Of a DNA stretch of 64,000 bases, positions 7,765-15,508 are shown piece after piece. The stretch's first letter is position 1. Each line of letters begins with the position of its first letter. Location of the stretch: NCBI RefSeq assembly GCF_022430545.2, contig NZ_CP092488.2:5270001-5334000 (forward strand), in the 5' to 3' direction. The position numbers and the translations under genes are program-made. This stretch comes from Mycobacterium paraterrae (GTDB lineage Bacteria > Actinomycetota > Actinomycetes > Mycobacteriales > Mycobacteriaceae). The notes under the pieces are model-generated. The model searched no databases. It saw only the letters and a list, made by a program, of their open reading frames with translations, and was not told the DNA's origin.

Positions 7765-9848
7765 GACAATTCCCCCGCCGTCGTCGAGACCGCGTGCAGC
7801 ACGCCGTCGCGAAGATCCACTACATGTGGGCACAGGTCTTCCAAGCCCGCGAAGTCATGGGATATCACCACCACGGTCAGACCCTGTTCGCGGCGCAACT
7901 CCTCGAGCAAGCGCACCAGGCCGGCCTGCGTGACGGCGTCCAGGCCGGCCAGCGGTTCGTCGAGAATCAGCGCGCGCGGCGAACGCGCCAGCAGACCTGC
8001 CAGCACCACCCGGCGCATCTGCCCGCCGCTGAGTTGGTCGATGCGCCGCGTGGCCAATCCGCTGTCGAGCCCAACGACAGCCAGCGCGGCTGCCACCCGG
8101 TCGTGATCTTCGGGTGAAAATCCCGCAGCTGACGCCACTTCCCGGTCCACCCGGCTGCGCATCAGCTGCAAGCGGGCCGCCTGGAATGACAGGGCGACCG
8201 CGCCGACTTGTTCGTGAGTGGGCCGCCCGTCCAGCAAGCAGGCGCCGGTGGTGGGCACTGTCAGCCCGGCGAGAATCCATGCCAGCGTTGACTTTCCCGA
8301 TCCGTTGCCGCCGTGGATCAGCAGGCCTTCGCCCTGATGTACCGAAAAGCTGACGTCGCGCAGAGCGGTCTTGGCCCACGGAGTACCGCTGTTGTATTCG
8401 TGGCTGACGCCGACGACCTCGAGGATGGCCGGCCCGGATCCGTGATCCAGCGCAGCGCTGGGCGCCGGCGCGGCGACGGTGTCGACCATGCTGGTGTTGT
8501 CACCGGACTCGCTGAGGTTGATGCTGCGGTCGGCAGACTCGGCCTCGTTGTTGTAGTGCGTGATATGCACGACGGCCGTGCGGTGCTGGTGCTTGAGACC
8601 TGACAGGACGCCGAGCAGCGCGTCACGGCCTTCCTGGTCGACCATGCTGGTGACCTCGTCGGCAATCAGCATCGCCGGTTCTCGTGCCAGCGCCGCCGCG
8701 ACCGCGAGTCGCTGCAATTCTCCGCCGGACAGGCTGCCGGTGTCGCGTTCGGCGTGCGCCTCGAGTCCGACCTCGCGCAGCAGTTCGGCGACGTCGGTGG
8801 TGGTTCCCGGCGGCAGGCCCCACACCACGTCGTCGGCGACCCGGGTGCCCAATACCTGACTTTCCGGATGCTGCATGACCACCGCGGTGCCACCCATCCG
8901 GCCAAGGCCCACCGAGCCGGGTCGTTCGATGATGCCCGAGGTGGGCTCCCGACCGGCCAGGACCAGCATCAGCGTGGTCTTGCCGGACCCGTTGGCGCCG
9001 GTGATCGCCAAGTGTTCACCGACCTGGACCGCGAGATCGACCGGACGAAGCGCGTCATGGTCGGCGCCGGGATAACGGAATCGGACTTGGTTCAGGCGCA
9101 CCGGAACCGGACCGACCGGTCCGTTGTCGGCCGGTTCGTCGAGCTTGTGCACATCGGGGATGCCGCGCATCCGGTCAAGCACCCGAGACAGCGCCCACCA
9201 GCCGATCAACGACACGACGACGATCGACGCGATCCCGTTGACGAGGATCAGCCACGGCCAGTACTGGAGCCCTTTGGCCAGGAGCCACTGCAGTTCGTGG
9301 GCCGACCATTCGAGCGCGGACCCAATGCGCGGACTCGTCGGGAACGGGTGCTCGGTGATGAAGCGGCCGGTCGACCGCAGGACGGCCGCGAGACCGTCGA
9401 TGTTGGCGGTGATCGCGTCGAAGATCAGGTGCCGTAGCCGCGACAGCACCGCCAACGCCGCAACGGCGAAGACGTTGAACAGCGCCCCGGCGAACAGGGC
9501 GACCACGACCACCGTGCCGGTGCCGCGGCGGTGCCGCTTGACGACCCCGGTCAACCCGCCGACGTAGGCGCTGTTGGCGACCGTCATCAGTCCACCCAGT
9601 CCGGCGATCAGGAAGGCGATCAGCGCAGCGGCGACCGCCGCGGCGACCAACACCCGAAACCGGTAGCGGTAAGCCAGCAACCCCATTGGCACGGTGCCCA
9701 GCAACGCCAACGCTCCGGCGAAGGGAATGACGATGGAGATGATCGCGGTCGCGGCACACAATGCGGCCATCACCGACGCCTGCGAGAGCTCGCCGGGGCG
9801 CAGCGAGCGGGACGTGGCTGTCCCGCCCGCAGGGCGAGTCGCGTTCAT
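7761..9848 (-). CDS. ECF transporter S component fused to two ATPases
   Basis: 695 residues. Residues about 20-220 are a polytopic membrane domain of S-component type. Two complete ABC ATPase domains follow: the first has Walker A GANGSGKT, signature LSGGE and Walker B LIADE; the second has GGNGSGKS, LSGGQ and LILDEP. A ~50-residue variable linker separates them. Together with the coupled ecfT this forms a whole ECF importer from two genes. I recall the same fusion as M. tuberculosis Rv2326c. The substrate cannot be read from the sequence. The divergent marR gene is 124 bp away. Confidence 0.9.
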   Translation of the reverse strand: MNATRPAGGTATSRSLRPGELSQASVMAALCAATAIISIVIPFAGALALLGTVPMGLLAYRYRFRVLVAAAVAAALIAFLIAGLGGLMTVANSAYVGGLTGVVKRHRRGTGTVVVVALFAGALFNVFAVAALAVLSRLRHLIFDAITANIDGLAAVLRSTGRFITEHPFPTSPRIGSALEWSAHELQWLLAKGLQYWPWLILVNGIASIVVVSLIGWWALSRVLDRMRGIPDVHKLDEPADNGPVGPVPVRLNQVRFRYPGADHDALRPVDLAVQVGEHLAITGANGSGKTTLMLVLAGREPTSGIIERPGSVGLGRMGGTAVVMQHPESQVLGTRVADDVVWGLPPGTTTDVAELLREVGLEAHAERDTGSLSGGELQRLAVAAALAREPAMLIADEVTSMVDQEGRDALLGVLSGLKHQHRTAVVHITHYNNEAESADRSINLSESGDNTSMVDTVAAPAPSAALDHGSGPAILEVVGVSHEYNSGTPWAKTALRDVSFSVHQGEGLLIHGGNGSGKSTLAWILAGLTVPTTGACLLDGRPTHEQVGAVALSFQAARLQLMRSRVDREVASAAGFSPEDHDRVAAALAVVGLDSGLATRRIDQLSGGQMRRVVLAGLLARSPRALILDEPLAGLDAVTQAGLVRLLEELRREQGLTVVVISHDFAGLEDLCPHVVDLRDGVLHAVSTTAGELS

Positions 9849-9957
9849 TGGATCAATTCTGCCAGTCGGCTGCAGGGTGCTCCGTTAGCAAACGTCGGCG
9901 TTTGCCGGTTGACAATCGACAAATTCGTCGGATCGCGGCCTAGATAGCCACCCTATG

Positions 9958-9969
9958 CTACTTATGTAG
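9958..9969. promoter_or_regulatory. possible MarR autoregulatory operator
   Basis: CTAC-TTAT-GTAG is an inverted repeat ending 3 nt before the marR ATG; the flanks extend it imperfectly (TGCTAC...GTAGAGCA). A -10-like TATGCT at 9954-9959 overlaps it, so a bound repressor would block an almost leaderless marR transcript. The arms are short, so this is tentative. Confidence 0.35.
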
Positions 9970-9972
9970 AGC

Positions 9973-10461
9973 ATGACCTCATCCGCAACCGCTGAGCGAA
10001 CCGCGGCCGAGGAGTCCGTCGCCGGTTTGGGTTCGGATTTGCTCGCCGTCGTCGCCCGTATCAACCGCTATGCCACCCAGCGCGTCCAGTTGCAACTGCC
10101 GGCCGCTCAGGCCCGCTTGCTGTCGACCATCGACGCCCAGGGCGACGCGCGCATCTGCGACCTGGCCGCGGTGGACCACTGTTCGCAGCCGACCATGACC
10201 ACCCAGGTGCGACGCCTCGAGGATGCCGGCCTGGTCACTCGAACCGTCGACCCCGGCGATGCCAGGGCGGTACGGATCAAGATCACCGCCGAGGGCATGA
10301 GGACGCTCAACCGCGTCCGCGCCGACCGCGCCAGCGCGATCGAGCCTCAACTCGCCGCACTGGACACCACCGATCGCCAGACCCTGGTCGACGCCGTCGC
10401 GGTGTTGCGACGTCTTCTCGACGATTCGGCGCCCGTTCCGCGAGCCGGCGGAACCCGCTAG
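9973..10461 (+). CDS. MarR family transcriptional regulator
   Basis: 162 residues with a central winged helix-turn-helix of MarR type (ICDLAAVDHCSQPTMTTQVRRLEDAGLV) followed by the wing TRTVDPGDARAV. It sits where I recall Rv2327, divergent from the ECF transporter. The ATG lies close behind a -10-like element with no Shine-Dalgarno, suggesting a leaderless or nearly leaderless mRNA. The ECF operon or itself is the likely target (inference from position). Confidence 0.88.
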   Translation: MTSSATAERTAAEESVAGLGSDLLAVVARINRYATQRVQLQLPAAQARLLSTIDAQGDARICDLAAVDHCSQPTMTTQVRRLEDAGLVTRTVDPGDARAVRIKITAEGMRTLNRVRADRASAIEPQLAALDTTDRQTLVDAVAVLRRLLDDSAPVPRAGGTR

Positions 10462-10583
10462 CCCCCTGCCCCGGACGCGTCTGGCCAGCGCCGAGGGCGT
10501 GCAATCGAGTCCTGGCGAACGCCAGCTGGATAATGAAAGTTCGACTCCAGAAATCGGGCGAGGCAAAAGGGGTGGGTGTGTCG

Positions 10584-13100
10584 ATGGCAGGGTTCGGCGC
10601 GCCCTTGGTCGTCTGGGTGGGCTCCCACCGCTTCGCCTTCCCCCCGCATCGCGATGTCACCATCGGCTCGAACAGCGGAGCTGATATCCAGCTGCACGGC
10701 CTCGGTGGTTTGTCCGAACCGCAGATCCTGCTGCACTTCAACGGCAGCGAGTGGATCGCCGTCGACCGCAGCGAGGCCGGAATGTACGTCGACGGCGTCC
10801 GCATGTCGACGGTGTTCATCCACGACGGCCGCGTGATCACCTTCGGTGACCCGCAACGCGGCCCGCGGCTGGCCTTCCAGCTGCCCGCTCCACCGCCGCC
10901 ACCACCGCCACGGCGACTCGCGCCGCCGCCCCCTCAACCACACCCGGCACCACCGCCGCCCCCGCGGCCAGTCGCGCACTTCCCGCCACCACCACCGCCG
11001 CCCCGTCGGCCCGTTGCGCAGGTCCCGCCACCGGGCCCGCCCCCTCGGCCACGCCCCGTCGCGCCGCCACCGCCGCCTCCGGCCCGGTGGGCTCCGCCTC
11101 CACCTCCGGCGCCGCAGCCAGCACCTCCTCCGCCGCCGCAGCCGGTCGCGCGTCCCCGGCCGCAGCAAGCGTCGCCGCCATCCGTTCCCACGGTCGGCCC
11201 GCAGCCGCAGCAGGATCAGCCCGAACAGGATCAGGCGGAGTCCCCGGCAGCCGTCGCACCGGCTGCGCCGAAGCCGAACGCGGCCGCCCGGCTCACCGAA
11301 GTGCGACAGAAGCTACAGCTGCTCCGGAAGCTGAAGCCGCGCCGGCCCGCGCCCGAGCCGCCGGAGGAGGAGCCCTCTGCGGCCGAGCCGGAACCGCCAC
11401 GCGATGAGCAACCTCCGCCCCCGACGGCCATCGCCGGTCGGTTGCGGGCGCGCCGCGTGCGCGTCAGCGTCGACGGAGAGCAGGCGTTGGCCGATCTTTC
11501 CTTCACCGCCACACCGGGCACAGTGACCTCGGTGATCGGGCTATCCGAAGCCAGCACCTCCGCGTTGGTCGAGGTGTTGGCCGGCACGGTGCAACCGAGC
11601 ATGGGTGAAGTCGACTTCGACGGCCACGACGTCGCCGCCGACGATGTCCGGCCACACGTCGGAGTGGTACCGCGGCATGACCTGCTGCGGCCGCAATTGA
11701 CCATCGAGCAGGCCCTGCAGTATTCCGCCCAATTGCGGTTGCCGCCAAGCACTTCGGCCGATCGACGACGCGAGGTTATTCGCTCGGTGCTCGAGCGATT
11801 GGAGCTGACGGCGCTGCGGACGGCCAAGGCGGGCGCGTTGACCCCAGAGCAGCGCAAGCGAGCCTCGCTGGCGGTGGAACTTCTGACCGATCCGGCGCTG
11901 ATCGTCTTCGACGAGCCGACCGCCGGCCTCGATCCGCCAGCCGCGCAACGGATCACAGCCACGTTGCGTCAACTCGCCGACGAGGGACGCGTCGTCCTGG
12001 AGGCAACGACGGCGCCCACCGATCTCGACGTCTGTGACCAGGTGGTGTTGCTGACCACGACGGGCATTCCGGTATTCGCCGGGCCGCCGTCGCAGATCGG
12101 GGAACAGCTGGGCACCACCGACTGGACCGAGATCATCCGGCGAGCCCGCAACGATCCCTACGGCGCGCACGACGCATATCTGGCTCGCCGTGACGAGCCG
12201 CCGCCACCGGAGCCGCCGCCGACACCATCCGAAGCGCCGACCGCGCCCACAATGCATCGAAACATCTTGCGGCAGATCGCCATTTCGACTCGTCGGCAAG
12301 CCTGGATGCTGATCGGAGATCAGCGCTACCTCACGTTCCTGGCGATTCTTCCTCTGTTGTTCGGCGCGATCTGCCTGCTGATACCCGGCGACGCCGGGCT
12401 CGGCCCGGCAAGCCGATACGGCAGCAACCCCGATCAGGCACTCGCAATCCTGACCGTGCTTACGCTCGGCGCCATCGTGATGGGGACTGCCGTGGGTATC
12501 CGCGACCTGTTCGGCGAGTACCGCGTCTTTCGGCGCGAACAAGCGCAGGGTTTGTCGGCGTCGGCCTTCCTGGCGGGCAAGGTGATCGTCTACAGCCTGA
12601 CCGCAATCGTCCAGACCGCCGCGATCACTGTCGTCGCGACCGTCGGGCAAGAACCACCCGCCAACGGCGCGGTCCTGCTCGGTCACAACAAGCTCGCCGC
12701 CAGCACCGAGTTGTTCATCGCGCTAGCGGCCATCGCCATCGTGACGGCCCTGATCGCACTGGCATTCTCGGCGCTGGCGACGCTCTACGAGCAGGTGTTG
12801 TTGATTGCGGTGCTGATCGTCCTGATCTCAGTGGTATTCGCCGGGGCGCTGTTCCCGATATCCGGGCGGTTCCCGCTCGAACAGATCGCCGCGCTGGTTC
12901 CGTCCCGGTGGGGTTTCGCCGCCACCGCGTCGACCGTCGACGTGCACGCCGTCAATCCGCTTGCCGAGGCCGATGATTCGTGGAAGCACACGTCCGGCCA
13001 GTGGCTGCTCGACATGGGTCTGCTGCTCGGCTTCGGCGTCGTCGCGGTCGCGGCGCTGCGCTGGCGGCTGCGACGACCGTCGCGCCGGCACCACGCCTGA
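10584..13100 (+). CDS. FHA domain-ABC transporter protein with degenerate motifs
   Basis: About 838 residues from ATG 10584 (GTG 10578 behind AAAAGGGG, or ATG 10533, are alternatives). Order: an FHA-like domain (residues about 5-105), a ~180-residue proline-rich linker, an ABC ATPase domain, then an ABC-2 type membrane domain with about six helices. This is the layout of Rv1747-type exporters. However, Walker A reads GLSEASTSA instead of GxxGxGKST, the signature is LTPEQRKR rather than LSGGQRKR, the Q-loop Gln is Arg (VVPRHD) and the H-loop His is absent; only Walker B (LIVFDEP) looks normal. The FHA core also lacks the usual GR...SxxH phosphothreonine-binding residues. ATP-driven export is therefore doubtful. 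Confidence 0.85.
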   Translation: MAGFGAPLVVWVGSHRFAFPPHRDVTIGSNSGADIQLHGLGGLSEPQILLHFNGSEWIAVDRSEAGMYVDGVRMSTVFIHDGRVITFGDPQRGPRLAFQLPAPPPPPPPRRLAPPPPQPHPAPPPPPRPVAHFPPPPPPPRRPVAQVPPPGPPPRPRPVAPPPPPPARWAPPPPPAPQPAPPPPPQPVARPRPQQASPPSVPTVGPQPQQDQPEQDQAESPAAVAPAAPKPNAAARLTEVRQKLQLLRKLKPRRPAPEPPEEEPSAAEPEPPRDEQPPPPTAIAGRLRARRVRVSVDGEQALADLSFTATPGTVTSVIGLSEASTSALVEVLAGTVQPSMGEVDFDGHDVAADDVRPHVGVVPRHDLLRPQLTIEQALQYSAQLRLPPSTSADRRREVIRSVLERLELTALRTAKAGALTPEQRKRASLAVELLTDPALIVFDEPTAGLDPPAAQRITATLRQLADEGRVVLEATTAPTDLDVCDQVVLLTTTGIPVFAGPPSQIGEQLGTTDWTEIIRRARNDPYGAHDAYLARRDEPPPPEPPPTPSEAPTAPTMHRNILRQIAISTRRQAWMLIGDQRYLTFLAILPLLFGAICLLIPGDAGLGPASRYGSNPDQALAILTVLTLGAIVMGTAVGIRDLFGEYRVFRREQAQGLSASAFLAGKVIVYSLTAIVQTAAITVVATVGQEPPANGAVLLGHNKLAASTELFIALAAIAIVTALIALAFSALATLYEQVLLIAVLIVLISVVFAGALFPISGRFPLEQIAALVPSRWGFAATASTVDVHAVNPLAEADDSWKHTSGQWLLDMGLLLGFGVVAVAALRWRLRRPSRRHHA

Positions 13101-13104
13101 TGGA

Positions 13105-13851
13105 TCAGCTGAGTCCGTCGCTCAGAATCTCTGACCACAGCGCCTTATAGCAGAACGCCGCGGGACTGTTCGGCGCCGCAGCGGTCACCGGGGCCCGCTG
13201 TTCGGCCATCTGCTCGATGATCGACAGCGCCGGAATGGACGTCGCCAGGATGCCCGGCCGTTCCGACGCGAGGCGGTGCACCAAGTCGCAGTGCAACCGT
13301 TTCCGTTTGTCCACCATCGAGAAGAAGGCACGCACCCGCGGGCGGCGGCCGTCGAAGTCGCTGACGAAATCGGTCAGTTGATCGAAGGTGCGCACCGACA
13401 GGGTCGCCGGGATCATCGGCACCAGCAGGGTGTCGACGGCGTGCAGCACGTTCTCCGACAGCAGCGAGATACTCGGCGGGCAGTCGAGGAATACTGTGTC
13501 GTACTGACTGGTCAGCGGTTGCAGCAGTTCACGGATCCGACGGGTCGGCCGTTTCATGTCGTCGAGTTGCACGTCGAGGTTGCGATACCGAAAATCGGCC
13601 GGCACCAGGTCGAGCCCGTCGAAGTCGGTGGCCTTGATCGCATCGTCAAGCGTTCGTGACCCGTCCACCAGGGCCCGGCCGCCCCCCTTGACCTTCGGCC
13701 GCACGCGGAACATGTATGTCGCCGCGCCCTGCGGGTCGAGGTCCCACAGCAGGACGTTGTGCCCGTCGAGCGCCGCCAAATGGGCGAGGTTCACCGCGGT
13801 CGACGTCTTGCCGACGCCACCCTTGATGTTGTAGGTCGCATACACCTTCAT
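13105..13851 (-). CDS. ParA family ATPase (orphan)
   Basis: 248 residues from ATG 13851, set by an ATGA overlap with the upstream CHAD gene. It has the deviant Walker A KGGVGKT (residues 10-16), switch motif DLDPQGAAT and Walker B VFLDCPPS of ParA/MinD-type positioning ATPases. No parB, partition-site array or replication gene is nearby, so it is not a plasmid or chromosome partition locus. The tight coupling to a polyphosphate-binding CHAD protein suggests it may position polyphosphate or another cargo (inference). Its 3' end is 4 bp from the convergent FHA-ABC gene. Confidence 0.88.
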   Translation of the reverse strand: MKVYATYNIKGGVGKTSTAVNLAHLAALDGHNVLLWDLDPQGAATYMFRVRPKVKGGGRALVDGSRTLDDAIKATDFDGLDLVPADFRYRNLDVQLDDMKRPTRRIRELLQPLTSQYDTVFLDCPPSISLLSENVLHAVDTLLVPMIPATLSVRTFDQLTDFVSDFDGRRPRVRAFFSMVDKRKRLHCDLVHRLASERPGILATSIPALSIIEQMAEQRAPVTAAAPNSPAAFCYKALWSEILSDGLS

Positions 13852-15353
13852 CGGCGCACCAGCGCCTCGACGCGAGCCCGATTGTCCTCGGCCAGGAAGG
13901 GTTGCAGCCGACCGGCCAGCGCTGCGCGCGCCTTGAGTTGATGCGCATCGAGTTGCGCCGCCATCTCCCCCATCGCGAGCATCGTCGCGGGGGGCGCCGC
14001 GCCCTGCTCCATCATCGCCGCCGCGAACTCCCGGACTGCTTCGCGCTGCACCTCGCCATCCTGGAAGTCGCCGAGCGTGTCCTGCAGCGACTTGAGTTCT
14101 TTGAGCAGGGCGCGATGCGGCGCGCTGTCGCACACCGGCTTGAACACCTCGAGCAGATAGCGCAGTTCTTTGCACCGCTTGCGCAGCGTGTGGACGTCGC
14201 CGCTCGGCGAATTCGCGTCGATCCGTGCCCCGCGCCGCGCCGCGTCGCGGTAGGCCTGGCGCAGGCGCCGCCGCGCCAACTTGGCGACGGTCGGCCCGCC
14301 TTGGTCGTCGTTCATCACTTCGACCAGCTCCGCCTGCCAGTCGCCGAGCAGGTTCTCGAATCGCTTGGATCGCAGCCCTCGCACCAGTTTTCGCCGTTCG
14401 GCGGCACGGTGCTTGACGAGAAACGCCCGGAACGGGTCCAGGTCACCGGGCGCCGCGGACGTTAGCCGGGACGCCATGGCGTCCAGCTCGAGCAGGTAGA
14501 CGTCGAGGTCGCGGACCGGGGTGGTCAGGTCGCCCAGCCACTTGAAATCCGGGGCGAACCGCTCGGCCATCTTGTTGGGCAGCACGTCGCCGATGAGCTT
14601 GAGAATCGAGCGGGTGCGACGCACCGCGACTCGTAGGTCGTGCAGGAATTCGACGTCGATCGATGCGATCGTCCCCGGGATGTTGTCCTCGATCGCCGCC
14701 GCGAATCCCATCAGCATCTCAGCAACAGCCACGGCCGCAACCGTTTTCGCGCGCAGCGGCGCCGAAGCACCGCTGCCGTTGACCGGAGTGCGGGGGGCGC
14801 GGGTCAGCGCGAGGTCGTAGGGCGTCATCGCTACCGCGGCGAATCCGTCCACCCCGGCCAGCAAGCGGGCGATCCGCTCGCCCGCGGCGTCGTAGCCCCG
14901 CAACGGCTGGATGCTCAGCTGGCTGCCGCCGCCGTCGACGCTGTCGGTCAACAGCCGTGCGACGGTTTTCTCCTCGCGGTCGAGTACCCGGAGTTCCTGG
15001 GTCGCCGAGCCTACGGTGACGACCGGCGTCAGCGCCCGGGGCACGATCAACGGAGCCAACGCATCGCGCAGCGGCCCGGGCGGCAGATCGTGTGCCTGCG
15101 CCGGCCACGTGACCCCGGCCAGCGGCGCCTGCAACCGGGCGCCGTCAGGGAACTGCATGACCAGCGGCCCGCCGTCGGCGTACTGAAGTGAGATCCCCGC
15201 AGCGTGTAACCGCCAGTCGAAGGTGTCCAGCCAGGTGCGCAAGACCGTGGCCTGCTCGCCGGCGGCCACCGTGAACCGGGGTTGCAAGGCCGCCGCGACG
15301 GTGGCGACGTCGACCGCGCCCTCGCTGCTGAAAGCGCGGGAGGTCCCGCTCAT
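13848..15353 (-). CDS. CYTH-like/CHAD domain protein
   Basis: 501 residues from ATG 15353, with AAAGG 8-12 nt upstream. The C-terminal half is a CHAD domain: a helical fold rich in conserved His/Lys/Arg (FLHDLRVAVRRTRS, LRKRCKELRYLLE) that binds inorganic polyphosphate. The N-terminal ~200 residues resemble a divergent CYTH/triphosphate-tunnel region, but I do not see the EXEXK signature, so catalysis is uncertain. It is coupled to the ParA gene. The frame continues upstream to 15542 but would overlap the divergent fadE-type gene and has poor composition. Confidence 0.85.
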   Translation of the reverse strand: MSGTSRAFSSEGAVDVATVAAALQPRFTVAAGEQATVLRTWLDTFDWRLHAAGISLQYADGGPLVMQFPDGARLQAPLAGVTWPAQAHDLPPGPLRDALAPLIVPRALTPVVTVGSATQELRVLDREEKTVARLLTDSVDGGGSQLSIQPLRGYDAAGERIARLLAGVDGFAAVAMTPYDLALTRAPRTPVNGSGASAPLRAKTVAAVAVAEMLMGFAAAIEDNIPGTIASIDVEFLHDLRVAVRRTRSILKLIGDVLPNKMAERFAPDFKWLGDLTTPVRDLDVYLLELDAMASRLTSAAPGDLDPFRAFLVKHRAAERRKLVRGLRSKRFENLLGDWQAELVEVMNDDQGGPTVAKLARRRLRQAYRDAARRGARIDANSPSGDVHTLRKRCKELRYLLEVFKPVCDSAPHRALLKELKSLQDTLGDFQDGEVQREAVREFAAAMMEQGAAPPATMLAMGEMAAQLDAHQLKARAALAGRLQPFLAEDNRARVEALVRR

Positions 15354-15508
15354 AGCGCACCTTTCTGCGACCGCTTGACCACGACCGCGGAGCAGACTAT
15401 AGACAGCCTTGGTTAACGGGACGTTCACTCGCGTGCTGGGCCGCCGCAGTGTCGGTTCAAGTCTGCAGATGATCTCGGCTTGGCAATTCTGATCGGTTAC
15501 CGTCGGGT

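Noticed and set aside
9909..9914. TTGACA as the -35 box of marR
   Set aside because: No -10 box at about 17 bp; the TATGCT near the marR start is 39 bp away.
10885..11170. CCG/CCA repeats as a tandem or CRISPR-like array
   Set aside because: Irregular proline codons of a low-complexity linker, without fixed unit or spacers.
10837..11259. Gly/Ala-rich minus-strand frames like PE_PGRS
   Set aside because: They are the antisense of the proline-codon linker in the FHA-ABC gene; no PE domain or start signal.
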